Assembly: GCF_020037125.1 (NCBI RefSeq) | Contig: NZ_JAIQDG010000003.1 | Coordinates: 62,001-126,000, forward strand | Length of the DNA stretch: 64,000 nt | Reading direction: 5' to 3' | Source of the DNA: Myxococcus sp. RHSTA-1-4 | Lineage (GTDB): Bacteria > Myxococcota > Myxococcia > Myxococcales > Myxococcaceae | In this document: positions 1 to 9,191 of the stretch, one piece after another | Position numbering within the stretch: position 1 is the stretch's first letter | Layout of the letters: every line of letters starts with the position of its first letter | The notes under the pieces: generated by a model | What the model saw: only the letters and a program-made list of their open reading frames with translations | The model's database searches: none | What the model was told of the DNA's origin: nothing | Made by a program: the position numbers and the translations under genes

Positions 1-673
1 CGGCATGGGCGGGACCGTGCAGGGCCAGTTGGTTCAAGGCGAATTCGTCGAGCGATTCGGCAATGTCGGGGTGGCTCTGGCCGAGGGCGGCTTCGAAAAT
101 GGCGAGCGCCCTCTGGAACAAGGGCTCGGCGCGAGCGTGCTTCCCCTGGTCGCGGTAGAGGTTGGCGAGGTTGTGGAGTGAGGTGGCGACGTCGGGGTGG
201 CCCTGGCCGAGCGCCGATTCCCAGATGACGAGCGCCCGCTGGTACAGCGTCTCGGCGCGAGCGTACTGCCCCTGGTCGAGGTAGAGAATGGCGAGGCAAT
301 TGAGCGAGGTGGCGACGTCGGGGTGGTTCTGGCCGAGGGTGGCTTCCCGAATGGCGAGTGCGCGTTGAAGGAGCGGCTCCGCTCGTGACACGTCGCCCTG
401 CCGCCGAAACAGATCTCCTAGCTGATTCAGGCTGGTGGCCACCTCGGGACTTGTGGCTCCGCGCACAGCCCCTCGTAATGCGAGGGCATGCTCGCTTTCT
501 TTGATGGCGTCGGTGTACCTGCCAGCCTCTTTGAGTCTTTGCGCTTCGTCGAACGCCGTCTGCGCTTCTAACAGCCGCGCATCCGATTGTTCCTCGCTGG
601 CCAAGGCACCCGTCGCGCAGCACAGGACGACCACGCACAACCATCTCAGCACTCGCCACATATCAGCACCCAT
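1..673 (-). CDS. Secreted TPR-repeat protein, kinesin-light-chain type (3' part outside window)
   Basis: Reading the minus strand from the left edge gives an open frame that begins at ATG 673 (in-frame ATG at 661 is an alternative) and runs off the window, so the C-terminus is missing. The N-terminus is a signal peptide (WLCVVVLCCATGALA), followed by at least four roughly 42-residue TPR units of the kinesin-light-chain pattern (A-x-SLxxLAxLYxxQGxxARAEPLxxRALAI). Such arrays are protein-protein interaction scaffolds and in myxobacteria often sit in exported or kinase-associated proteins. The repeats are very alike at DNA level, as expected of a recently expanded array. The partner is not known. 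A 69-bp gap separates it from the ADYC gene on the same strand. Confidence 0.8.
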   Translation of the reverse strand, partial: MGADMWRVLRWLCVVVLCCATGALASEEQSDARLLEAQTAFDEAQRLKEAGRYTDAIKESEHALALRGAVRGATSPEVATSLNQLGDLFRRQGDVSRAEPLLQRALAIREATLGQNHPDVATSLNCLAILYLDQGQYARAETLYQRALVIWESALGQGHPDVATSLHNLANLYRDQGKHARAEPLFQRALAIFEAALGQSHPDIAESLDEFALNQLALHGPAHA

Positions 674-742
674 GAACGTTGAAGGCGGTGGACTCGCGCA
701 CTGCAGGCGGGTCCACTCGCGATGCGGTCAATCGGCTGTGTC

Positions 743-1804
743 TCAGCGGCTGCACTGAGAGCGGTTGCGCAGCAGGGCCGTCCCGGGGCTCATGCCCTCG
801 CGCCGCACCGTGCAGCGGTCTCCATCACCCAGGTCCACCGCCGCGCCCGTGCGGAAGCGGCCGGGGCACTCCTGGAGGATGGTCTCCATCGCCCGTCCAT
901 CCCGCGTGCGCGCGAGGCAGGCCGCGCCGTCCGGCGCCCACGCCGCCTCGAACGCGGCACGCGCCATGTCCCAGGCCGCCGAGGACTCCGTCGTCCGCGA
1001 CTGCACTCCGAGTCCGTCGTACAGGTCGATGACGGTGTTGTCGCGCGTGTGGCTCCGGCCATTGCCGCAGTAGTCCGCGCGAGCCATGCGCGTGCAGGCC
1101 TGGTGCAGGTCGGCCAGCGACTTCCCGTCACGCTCCGCCCACGGCTTGTAGCCCCAGCGCACGCACTTGCTGATGGCGCCCGTCTCGCACGCCAGCGTCA
1201 GCTTGCCCGGCGCGTCCCGCCGTGCCCCACTCCCATCCCAGACACCCCGCACCGCCAGCGCCCGGGGCGCGGGCACACGGCCGTCGGCCAGGCACGGGTT
1301 CTCCCACTCCTGGGACACCGCGTTCCACGCCTCGATGCGGTACCACACCAGCTCCGGGTCCTCGGGAGAGGGCTCGGCGCCGCAGATGGCGACCTCCACC
1401 GGCTGGCCGTCACTGGCGGTGCCCTGGAGCACCGTGCCCACCACGTCGCCGGACGCCTCGGGCCAGGCCACCAGGCGCCCCTCCTCCAGCCGCACCGCCC
1501 TCACCCCGGCCTCGCTCTTCCGCACGTCGTCACTATCGACGGAGACGAGCACGCTGCTCCGCTCGTCCGCGGCCTGCTCGGAGTCCCACGTCCGCTTCGT
1601 GCCCCACAGCGCCGTGCCCTGCGGGTTGTTGCTCCGCTCGGGCGCCTGGCCCTGGCACCGGCGCGCGTACCGCTCCTCCGCGGACAGCGACGTGACGGCC
1701 CGCTCCGGCCGGCTGCCGGGAGAGGGCGCCGGTGCGGCGGCGAACACCGGCGTCGTGAGCAGCAGGTACACGGAGGCGAGCAGGGACTTCTTCAGCGCTT
1801 TCAT
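743..1804 (-). CDS. Secreted ADYC-domain protein
   Basis: 353 residues with an N-terminal signal peptide (residues 1-23, LLASVYLLLTTPVFA). The C-terminal half carries the motif that names the ADYC family: CVRWGYKPW, then HQACTRMARADYCGNG and a conserved TVIDLYD. There are about ten cysteines in the mature part, so disulfides in an extracytoplasmic protein are likely. ADYC proteins occur mainly in myxobacteria and have no known function. The start at 1804 is followed directly by the signal peptide; a GGAG-type sequence lies just upstream. The 100-bp gap to the upstream kinase gene suggests separate transcription or a loose operon. Confidence 0.75.
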   Translation of the reverse strand: MKALKKSLLASVYLLLTTPVFAAAPAPSPGSRPERAVTSLSAEERYARRCQGQAPERSNNPQGTALWGTKRTWDSEQAADERSSVLVSVDSDDVRKSEAGVRAVRLEEGRLVAWPEASGDVVGTVLQGTASDGQPVEVAICGAEPSPEDPELVWYRIEAWNAVSQEWENPCLADGRVPAPRALAVRGVWDGSGARRDAPGKLTLACETGAISKCVRWGYKPWAERDGKSLADLHQACTRMARADYCGNGRSHTRDNTVIDLYDGLGVQSRTTESSAAWDMARAAFEAAWAPDGAACLARTRDGRAMETILQECPGRFRTGAAVDLGDGDRCTVRREGMSPGTALLRNRSQCSR

Positions 1805-1904
1805 GGACGTACCCCTCCCTTTTGACGAGGCGGCCGGCAGGTGCCGGTGCCTTCACTGAAAAGGAGCCCCCGGGTCGGAGCGCTATGCAGGAATTCGTAC
1901 GTGC

Positions 1905-4900
1905 CTACCGGGGGGGATACGAGGCACAGACACGCACGCCCGTCGTCATGTCGCGGAGGGTGGGTGTGCCCGCGGTGCGGTTGGCCGTGAGCGCGGTGGC
2001 GGACTCGTAGTACCAGGCGCCCCCCTTCAGGACGATGCGCCCCAGGTCCGCCGTCACGGACCGCGTGAGCTCATACGCGTTGCCCGCCATGTCCATGAGG
2101 CCGAAGGGACTCGCCGACACCGGGTACGAGCCCACCATGTCGGGGCCAAAGGCCGAGGGCTCCCGGCCGTAGGTCGTGTCGAAGTTGGCGTCGTCCGGCA
2201 GCAGCCGGTCGCCATGCGGGAAGGCCCGGCCGTCGGCCCCGCGCGCGGCGTACTCCCATTCGTGCTCGGTGCACAGGCGCGCTCCCGGGAGCCGCCCCGT
2301 GCGGTCCAGCCAGTAGAAGTACCCCGCGAGGTCCTCCGTGGAGACGCCGGACAGCGGCAACCGGCGCCAGTCGGCGCTCTGGCGTCGAGAGCGGCCCGGG
2401 TAGTGGATGTCCTCTCCTTCCCGAGCGGAGAGGACGTCGTCCCCCGCGACGTGGAAGGAGAACGTCCAGCCCGTGCGCGCCTGGTGCTTCAGCGTGACGG
2501 CCTTGCCGCTGCCGTTGAAGCGCGGCTCCTCGAGGATGCGCCGGGCCGCGGCCTCCGGAGGCAGCGAGTCCAGCCAGGCCACCCAGTCGCCGAACGTCAC
2601 CTCCGTCCGGCCGATGACGTACCCCTCCGTGAGACAGTGACGGTGGAGCGGCGCGGCATGCAGGAAGTCACGCATCCGCTCGGGGTCGGCGCTGCCCAGC
2701 AGGAAGCACCCGGGCGGGATGTACACATAGCCGTCAGGCACGGAGGCTGGCAGCGAGAGCCGGACCTTCTCGTGCGTCCCCCGCGTGAGGAGGACCGGCA
2801 GGTCGACCGTCGCGTGGCCGGGATGGCTGATGCGCAGGTGATACGAGCCCGCGGGCAGCCGCGTACCGGTGAGGGGCGTCGTGCCGAGCGGAGGCCGGGG
2901 CTCGCGGCGCAGCACTCCCTGGGCGTCCTTCACATAGCGCCCGAGCTCGACGCGCGCGCCCGGAGGCTCCGTCTCCACCTGGAACTCCGCCGGGAGCTGG
3001 AGCCGGTACAGCCAGGCGCCCTCGTCCGTCTCGTCCACCAGCCGCTCCAGCCGCCCCCGCAGCTCGGCGGCCGGTGGGTCCTGATGGAAGTCCTCGGCGA
3101 GCCGCATCCGCTCGTGGAGGACCTCCGCGAGGAGCCGGTGCGCGTCCCCATAGCCACGCTCGCGTTCGAGCGCCCGCTCCAGGAACTCGGTGGCCCGGGC
3201 GAAGGACGCATCGGTCTCCTCGCGCAGCCGGAGGGCCTCGGCCCAAAGCTTCTCGGGAAGGCTCCAGGCCAGGTGCGTGGGCGCGCTTCCCGGGGGCGGA
3301 GAGACACGGCCGCTGAACAGCGCGAGCGCCTCCTCGCGGCGCGCCCGGGTCTTCTCCGCCAGCTCGCGGCCTTCGGCGAAGTCTTCCCGTGCTGCCGCGA
3401 CATGGCCGTCGATGAAGCGCTGGTCCTCGAGGTGCCCGTGCAGGCGAAGGCCGCCATAGAGGCCCGCCAGCGCGAGCACCCCCCCGAGCGCGGCGAGGTA
3501 GCGGCCCCACCGCTGAAGCCTCACGGCCCGCTGGGACGCCGCGAGGAAGGCCCGCTCGCGGGGGCCCAGCAGGGCGGAGTCCAGCGGGCGCGCCTCGTCG
3601 ACGTGCCGCTGGCCCCACAGCGCCTCCGGGGCACGCGACAGGCGCTCCCACTCGGCGCTGGCCGCCTCCAGGCGCTGGCGCACCGCGCGGTGGCCGATGT
3701 CCCGGTCCCTCCAGTTTCGCAGCGTGCCCCAGCTCTCGATGAGCGAGTCGTGGGCAATCACATACCGGGCCGCCCAGCCGACCGTATAGGTGTGGAGGAT
3801 GCGGCCCTCGGTGAGCGCGCGCAGGGCGGTGCGTGGCGCGGCGTCCGGCGTCGGCAGGAGCTCCGCCTCGCCCAGCTCGAGGCGTGTCCCCTCGGCCGTC
3901 ACCAGGTTCAGCAGGAGCCGCCGCGCCGCCTCCTTCTCCGTCGGCGTCAGCCGCGCGAGCACCCCGTCCGCGTGCCGCGACAGCGCTCCGGCCACGCCGC
4001 CCATCGCCTCCAGCGCCTCCTTCGTGATGCGGCTGTGCGCCGGGTTGCGCCGCTCCCACAGCTCCGCCAGCGCGAACTGGAGGAGGGGCAGGCTGCCCGC
4101 GCCATGCGCCATGGACTCGACGAGCGTCTGGATGAGCTCCTCGGACTCGAAGCTCACCCCCCGGCCGCGCGCCGGGCCGATGATGGCCTCGCGCACGCCC
4201 GCGGGCGTCATCGGGCGGAGGATGTACAGCGCGCGCTCGGCCTCGTCTCCCAGGCCCGGCAGCGAGGACACGCTCGTCAGGAAGTCGCCGCGCACCGCCA
4301 TCAGCACGCGCACGCCCGGAGAGGGCAGGGCCAGCTCCCCCAGGAGCAGCGCGAAGCGCGCCGCCTGTGCCGGCTCCGCCTGGGTGAGCAGCTCCTCCAA
4401 CTGGTCGATGAAGATGAGCAGCCCCCGCCGCTCCTGGTACGCAGTGCGCAGCGTGGGCCCCAGCCAGTCCGGCACCGCCGTGAGCGCATGCACCACGTCC
4501 TGCTCCTTCATGCCCAGCACGGGCACGAGCGCGGCGGCGAGCGCCTGCAGCGGACGCGGGCCGGGCCACAGCGTCACCGTCACCATGTGCCGGCCCCCGT
4601 CCAGGGCGCCGGCCTCCACCCGGGGCAACACGCCCGCCCGGCACAGCGAGGACTTGCCCACGCCCGAGTCGCCCGCGACGAGCACCATGGGCAGGCGGCG
4701 CAGGCGCTCGATGACCGCGCGGATGTCCGCGTCGCGCCCGAAGAAGAGCGAGCGGTGCTCGGCCTCGAAGGGCGCCAGTCCCCGGTAGGGATTACCCGCC
4801 GCGAGCGGCGTGGCCGCGTGGAGCTGTTCGAGCCGCTCCAGCGCCTCGCGCAGGAGGTCGGCCGAGCCGGGCCGCTCGGCCGGGGCGGGCGCGAGGCAGT

Positions 4901-5924
4901 GCATGATGAGCGCCGCGAACTCCGGGTCGACGTCCGGCGCGAGGCCGCTCCCGGGCGTGTCGGCCCCGGGCGCGCCGTGTGGGAGCCCCTTGACGGGAGT
5001 GCCCGGCGGCGTGCTGCCCGTGCACAGCTCGTAGAGGGTGACGCCGAGCGAGTAGATATCGCTCTGCGGGGACGCGGGCTCGCCCTGGAAGAGCTCGGGC
5101 GCCATGTAGCGGGGCGTGCCCGCCGCCTGCCGCGCCCGGGAGGCCGGGGACAGGGTGCCCGGGTCGAAGTACTCGGCCAGGCCGAAGTCCAGCAGCTTCA
5201 CCACGTCGTCATCGGTGACGAGGGCATTCGACGGCTTGAGGTCCCGGTGGAGCACGCCCTGGCGGTGCGCCGCCGCGAGCCCGCGCGCCAGCCCGAGTCC
5301 CAGCGTGAGCACCCGCCGCCACGGCAGCGGCACGGGCAGGTGCGCGAGGCTCCGCCCGACGACGTACTCGGAGACGATGTACGGCTGCCCATCCACCGTG
5401 CCGACGCGGTACACGGTGACGACGTTGGGATGTTGCAGCCGGGCAATGGCCCGCGCCTCCGTCTCGAAGTACGCGCGCACCATGGGCCGGGGACGCGAGG
5501 AGGCGATGAACTTCACCGCCACCGCCCGCCCCAGCGAGGTGTCCTGCGCGAGGTACACGAGCCCCATGCCCCCACGGCCCAGCAGCGGCCCGAGCCGGAA
5601 CTCGTCGAACTCGGCGGGAGGTGTCCAGGGCGTCGCCGGCTCCGGCGCTGGCTCCTCGGCCACCTCGGCCGGGGGCGGCCGTGCGGGGGGGACGGGAATG
5701 GACTGGGTGCTGTCCTGGACGGGCACGGCCGCGGCTCCCATGGCCAGGCCGCCCCTGGCGACGGTGGCCATCAGCTTGCGGCAGGCGTCACACCCGGCGG
5801 CGTGCCGGTGGAGGCGGGCCAGTACGTCCGCGGACAGCCGACCCTCCATCAAATCCACCAGGAGCTCGTCGGATAGACACTGTCCTGCGCCCGCCCCCTC
5901 CTGGGCTGCGTTTGACGAAGTCAT
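1905..5924 (-). CDS. Zinc-finger / Ser-Thr kinase / STAND NTPase / PEGA / FGE-sulfatase fusion protein
   Basis: 1339 residues. Order: an anti-sigma-type zinc finger (about 15-60, H-x3-C-x2-C in HAAGCDAC); a protein kinase (about 105-375) with GRGGMG loop, VAVKF lysine, HRDLKPSN, DFG and APE, so catalytically complete; a STAND-type NTPase (about 378-790) with Walker A GDSGVGKSS near 420 and Walker B LLIFIDQLEE; one membrane segment near 810-830; a helical region; a PEGA domain (about 990-1050); and a formylglycine-generating-enzyme/sulfatase-modifying domain from about 1065 to the end. The N-terminal half is predicted cytoplasmic and the C-terminal part extracytoplasmic. It is divergent from a sigma factor 85 bp away, and its zinc finger suggests it could bind that factor. 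FGE modules in such bacterial kinases often act as binding rather than catalytic domains. Confidence 0.85.
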   Translation of the reverse strand: MTSSNAAQEGAGAGQCLSDELLVDLMEGRLSADVLARLHRHAAGCDACRKLMATVARGGLAMGAAAVPVQDSTQSIPVPPARPPPAEVAEEPAPEPATPWTPPAEFDEFRLGPLLGRGGMGLVYLAQDTSLGRAVAVKFIASSRPRPMVRAYFETEARAIARLQHPNVVTVYRVGTVDGQPYIVSEYVVGRSLAHLPVPLPWRRVLTLGLGLARGLAAAHRQGVLHRDLKPSNALVTDDDVVKLLDFGLAEYFDPGTLSPASRARQAAGTPRYMAPELFQGEPASPQSDIYSLGVTLYELCTGSTPPGTPVKGLPHGAPGADTPGSGLAPDVDPEFAALIMHCLAPAPAERPGSADLLREALERLEQLHAATPLAAGNPYRGLAPFEAEHRSLFFGRDADIRAVIERLRRLPMVLVAGDSGVGKSSLCRAGVLPRVEAGALDGGRHMVTVTLWPGPRPLQALAAALVPVLGMKEQDVVHALTAVPDWLGPTLRTAYQERRGLLIFIDQLEELLTQAEPAQAARFALLLGELALPSPGVRVLMAVRGDFLTSVSSLPGLGDEAERALYILRPMTPAGVREAIIGPARGRGVSFESEELIQTLVESMAHGAGSLPLLQFALAELWERRNPAHSRITKEALEAMGGVAGALSRHADGVLARLTPTEKEAARRLLLNLVTAEGTRLELGEAELLPTPDAAPRTALRALTEGRILHTYTVGWAARYVIAHDSLIESWGTLRNWRDRDIGHRAVRQRLEAASAEWERLSRAPEALWGQRHVDEARPLDSALLGPRERAFLAASQRAVRLQRWGRYLAALGGVLALAGLYGGLRLHGHLEDQRFIDGHVAAAREDFAEGRELAEKTRARREEALALFSGRVSPPPGSAPTHLAWSLPEKLWAEALRLREETDASFARATEFLERALERERGYGDAHRLLAEVLHERMRLAEDFHQDPPAAELRGRLERLVDETDEGAWLYRLQLPAEFQVETEPPGARVELGRYVKDAQGVLRREPRPPLGTTPLTGTRLPAGSYHLRISHPGHATVDLPVLLTRGTHEKVRLSLPASVPDGYVYIPPGCFLLGSADPERMRDFLHAAPLHRHCLTEGYVIGRTEVTFGDWVAWLDSLPPEAAARRILEEPRFNGSGKAVTLKHQARTGWTFSFHVAGDDVLSAREGEDIHYPGRSRRQSADWRRLPLSGVSTEDLAGYFYWLDRTGRLPGARLCTEHEWEYAARGADGRAFPHGDRLLPDDANFDTTYGREPSAFGPDMVGSYPVSASPFGLMDMAGNAYELTRSVTADLGRIVLKGGAWYYESATALTANRTAGTPTLRDMTTGVRVCASYPPR

Positions 5925-5936
5925 GGTGAGTGGTGC

Positions 5937-5970
5937 GAGAGTCTCTCAGACGGGTTGAAGCGGTTTCAAC
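5937..5970. promoter_or_regulatory. Two inverted repeats in the divergent kinase/sigma promoter region
   Basis: The 85-bp spacer between the divergent kinase and sigma genes holds an 11-bp palindrome (GAGAG-T-CTCTC, 5937-5947) and a 17-bp inverted repeat (GTTGAA, 5-nt spacer, TTCAAC, 5954-5970). Their place between two divergent starts fits an operator or a shared promoter element. The binding protein is not known. Confidence 0.4.
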
Positions 5971-6009
5971 ATCCAGACTCGAAAGAGACAGTGGAGGGAT
6001 GAGGCTCAC

Positions 6010-6933
6010 ATGGGGAACGGTCCGGGACTGGTTGCCACATTCGTTACACATGCCAGGGTGCGCCTTGCCCCACCCGGCGACCCCGCCCCCCTCGAAAGCC
6101 TGCTCAGCCACGCCTGGAATTCCTCTCGCGCGCGGTGGCCCGGCGTGGACGTCTCCGCGGAGACGTTCGTGCGTCACCTCGCCGAGCGGTTCCCCGAGGT
6201 GGGCCCCGGGAGTCCGCTCGCGCCGGTGCTGGAGTCGCTCTCCGTGGAGGAGCTGTACCTCGCGTGCGCCTGCGCGCGGGGACTTCCCCTGGCCACGGAG
6301 GCCTTCGAGGTGCACTACCTGGCGAAGCTGCCAGGAATGCTCGCCTACCTGAAGCAGCCCGCCGCCGTGGTGGACGATATCTGTCAATTGACTCGCGTGA
6401 AGCTCCTGGTCCACACGCCAGGGAAGGGTCCGCGAATCAATGACTATACGGGCCGGGGCGCGCTGATGAGCTGGGTGCGCGTCACCGCCGTGCGCATCGC
6501 CCTCAAGCTCCAGGCCGCCGGCAGGCCCGAGTCGGACGAGGACGTGGCCGAGGTGCTCGAAGCCCTTCCGGCGCCGGGCGGGGACGCGGAGCTGGAGCTC
6601 ATCCGGCAGCGCCACCAGGCGGAGTTCCGCCAGGCACTCCGCGACGCCTTCTCCGCGCTGTCCTCCGACGAGCGGCACCTGCTCCGGCTCTACTTCCTGG
6701 ACAGGCTCTCCACCACGGAGCTGGGCGCGCTGCTGCGGGTGAACCAGTCCACCGTCTCGCGCTGGTTGAAGAGCGCGCGAAAGACGCTCCATGACGAGAC
6801 GAAGCGCCACCTGCAGGCGCGGCTGAACCTCTCCGCCGCGGGCTTCCAGAGCTTCCTCTCCATCCTCGACAGCCAGCTCGACCTGAGCATCAGCCAGCTC
6901 TTCAGCGAGGAGGACCGGCTCGGAGGCGTGTAG
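6010..6933 (+). CDS. Sigma-70-like factor, Myxococcales-type
   Basis: 307 residues. The C-terminal third is a clear sigma region 4: residues near 200-260 read FRQALRDAFSALSSDERHLL, then a helix-turn-helix (TELGALLRVNQSTVSRWLKSARK). The N-terminal part is a divergent region 2 (GRGALMSWVRVTAVRIAL). The length exceeds a typical ECF factor and the protein looks like the large Myxococcales-only sigma groups (TIGR03001-like; assigned from memory). GAGG lies 6 nt before the ATG. It is divergent from the zinc-finger kinase, which could be its regulator (inference). The 236 bp to the next gene hold a modest GC-rich hairpin near 7053-7073. Confidence 0.75.
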   Translation: MGNGPGLVATFVTHARVRLAPPGDPAPLESLLSHAWNSSRARWPGVDVSAETFVRHLAERFPEVGPGSPLAPVLESLSVEELYLACACARGLPLATEAFEVHYLAKLPGMLAYLKQPAAVVDDICQLTRVKLLVHTPGKGPRINDYTGRGALMSWVRVTAVRIALKLQAAGRPESDEDVAEVLEALPAPGGDAELELIRQRHQAEFRQALRDAFSALSSDERHLLRLYFLDRLSTTELGALLRVNQSTVSRWLKSARKTLHDETKRHLQARLNLSAAGFQSFLSILDSQLDLSISQLFSEEDRLGGV

Positions 6934-7169
6934 CCCTTCCCGTCACTCTCACGGACGGCCGCCCGGACTTCGAGGCCAGCGGCTCCGGGTGGCGGACCGC
7001 GCCGCGGTGGGGCCTGGGGCTGCTGGAGACTGTTCCTGCGCTCGCCGTGAGGCGGGCCGGGCCCTGGGGCCCGTGATGAAACGATGATGAAGTGCGGAGC
7101 CCGCCGTGCGGCTGGGAGGGGGCGGCCCGTGGAACAAGAGAACCATCCCGATGACGGAGGTCCTTCCGG

Positions 7170-9137
7170 ATGAAGCCCGCGCTCCGAAAAGTCCTGCTGT
7201 GCGTCCTCTTCCTGCTCGCCCCGCCGGCCCTGGCGGATGACGGGTTCGGCGTCCTCATGGGCACGGTGATGGATGGTGAGTCCCGCTCGGTCATAGAGGG
7301 CGTGGTCGTCACCGCCACCTCTCCCAGCCTCATGGGGGAGCGGACCGTCGTCACCGACGAGAACGGCCTCTACTGGTTTCCGCAGCTCCCCGCGGGCCTC
7401 TACACGCTCCGCTTCGAGGCCGTGCCGTTCAGGCCCGACGCCCGGGATGTCTATGTGCGCATCAACACCACCTACCGGTTGAACGTGGAGTTGATGCCGG
7501 AGGGTATGACGGAGTGTGTGAGAATCGTGGGAGGCTCCGCGAGCGTCCCCTGGAACCCCGGGCGAATCCGCGCCGGCTCGCGGAGTGCCTACAGTGACGT
7601 GGTCAGCTACACGCCGGCGAGCCCGTACGCGCTCGCGCAGATGCCCGGCCAGTACGGGAGCGGCACGAGGGTGGCGCCGCCCCGGTCGGGCACCACCGAG
7701 AAGGCCTTCCTGGAGATGTACTTCCAGGGCTACGGGGTGAATCCCACGGTGGAGACGGAGGAGGAGCGCTTCTCCACCTTCTCCGTGGACGTGGACACCG
7801 CCTCGTACTCGCTGGCGCGCGGCTACCTGGAGCGCGGCGTGTTGCCGGATGAGCGGGCCGTGCGCGTGGAGGAGTTCGTCAACGCCTTCGACTACGGCTA
7901 CGAGAGCGGCCCGGACGTGCCCTTCGCCGTGCACGTGGAGGGCTTCCCGTCTCCCAACCGTCCCGGCTACCACGTGCTCCACGTGGGCCTGAAGGCGCGC
8001 GAGGTGCCCCGCGCCCAGCGCAAGCCGTCGCACCTCATCTTCACCATCGACACCTCCGGCTCCATGGACGACCCCAAGAAGCTCGCGGTGGTGAAGCAGG
8101 CGCTGCGGCTGCTGGTGGACGCGCTCGATGAGCGGGACCGGGTGTCCATCGTCACCTACGGCCCCTCCGCCTGGCTGGTGCTGCCGCCCACCAGCGTGCT
8201 GCGGCGGGAGGTGCTGCTGAGCACCATCGACGGGCTGGCGGCCGAGGGTTCCACCAACGTGCAGGCGGGCCTGGACCTGGCCTACTCGCTCGCCTCGAGC
8301 CACATGCTGGAGGGTGGAATCAACCGCGTCATCCTCTGCTCGGACGGCGTGGCCAACAACGGCGTCACCGACGCGGACGGCATCTGGGCGCGGGTGAAGG
8401 ACTCCGCGGCCCGGGGCATCACCCTGTCCACGGTGGGCTTCGGCATGGGCCACTACAACGACGTCCTCCTGGAGCGGCTGTCCCACGTGGGGGAGGGCAA
8501 CTACGCGTACGTGGACCGGCTCGACGAGGCGCGCCGCATCTTCGTGCAGAACCTCACCGGCACGTTCCAGGTGGTGGCCAGGGACGTGAAGGTGCAGCTC
8601 GAGTTCGACCCGCGCGCCATCGCCCGCTACCGGCTGGTGGGTTACGAGAACCGCATCCTCGGCAAGGAGCAGTTCACGGACGACGCGGTGGACGCGGGCG
8701 AGGTCGGCTCCGGCCACACCGTCACGGCCATCTACGAGGTGAAGACGCGGGGCGAGTGGACGGGGGGCGACTTCGCCACCCTGCGCCTGCGCTACAAGGC
8801 GCCGGAGGGCGGAAGCTCCCAGGAGGTGGTGAAGGCGCTGCCCTCCCGCGTCCTGCGCGCGTCCTACGCCAGCGCCGCGCCGCCCACGCGCCTGTCCTAT
8901 GTGGCCGCCGCCTTCGCGGAGAAGCTGCGGGCCTCCTACTGGATGCGGCCGCTGACGTGGGAGCAGCTCAGCACCCTGTTCGAGGGCGTGGGGGAGCCGC
9001 TGCGCAACAGGCCCGAGGTGGCGGAATTGGGCTCGCTCATCCGCAAGTCCGCGTCGCTGGACCAGCGCACCGACCGCTTCGAGACGATTGCCCCGGTGCG
9101 CACGATGGACTTCGACCGGGTGCCGCGCATCGAGTAG
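7170..9137 (+). CDS. Secreted von Willebrand factor A protein (YfbK-like) with carboxypeptidase-regulatory domain
   Basis: 655 residues. Signal peptide MKPALRKVLLCVLFLLAPPALA; a carboxypeptidase-regulatory-like beta-sandwich at about 30-110 (GTVMDGESRSVIEGVVVTAT); then the three-part arrangement of Escherichia coli YfbK: an N-terminal VWF-associated domain (STFSVDVDTASYSLARGYL), a VWA domain with an intact MIDAS motif (DTSGS near 293), and the C-terminal DUF3520-type domain (TAIYEVK). The MIDAS implies metal-dependent ligand binding in the periplasm or outside the cell; the ligand is not known. GGAGG lies 9 nt before the ATG. No partner genes adjoin it; thiL follows 54 bp downstream. Confidence 0.85.
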   Translation: MKPALRKVLLCVLFLLAPPALADDGFGVLMGTVMDGESRSVIEGVVVTATSPSLMGERTVVTDENGLYWFPQLPAGLYTLRFEAVPFRPDARDVYVRINTTYRLNVELMPEGMTECVRIVGGSASVPWNPGRIRAGSRSAYSDVVSYTPASPYALAQMPGQYGSGTRVAPPRSGTTEKAFLEMYFQGYGVNPTVETEEERFSTFSVDVDTASYSLARGYLERGVLPDERAVRVEEFVNAFDYGYESGPDVPFAVHVEGFPSPNRPGYHVLHVGLKAREVPRAQRKPSHLIFTIDTSGSMDDPKKLAVVKQALRLLVDALDERDRVSIVTYGPSAWLVLPPTSVLRREVLLSTIDGLAAEGSTNVQAGLDLAYSLASSHMLEGGINRVILCSDGVANNGVTDADGIWARVKDSAARGITLSTVGFGMGHYNDVLLERLSHVGEGNYAYVDRLDEARRIFVQNLTGTFQVVARDVKVQLEFDPRAIARYRLVGYENRILGKEQFTDDAVDAGEVGSGHTVTAIYEVKTRGEWTGGDFATLRLRYKAPEGGSSQEVVKALPSRVLRASYASAAPPTRLSYVAAAFAEKLRASYWMRPLTWEQLSTLFEGVGEPLRNRPEVAELGSLIRKSASLDQRTDRFETIAPVRTMDFDRVPRIE

Positions 9138-9191
9138 GGCCACACGCAAGTCCATTGCTCCCGGGCACCGGCTGGTCTTTCCTCCGCCGCG

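Noticed and set aside
2214-5876. 1220-residue plus-strand open frame
   Set aside because: It is the antisense shadow of the kinase. Its composition is Arg/Ala/Pro/Gly-rich without domains, and long open antisense frames are expected at this GC3.
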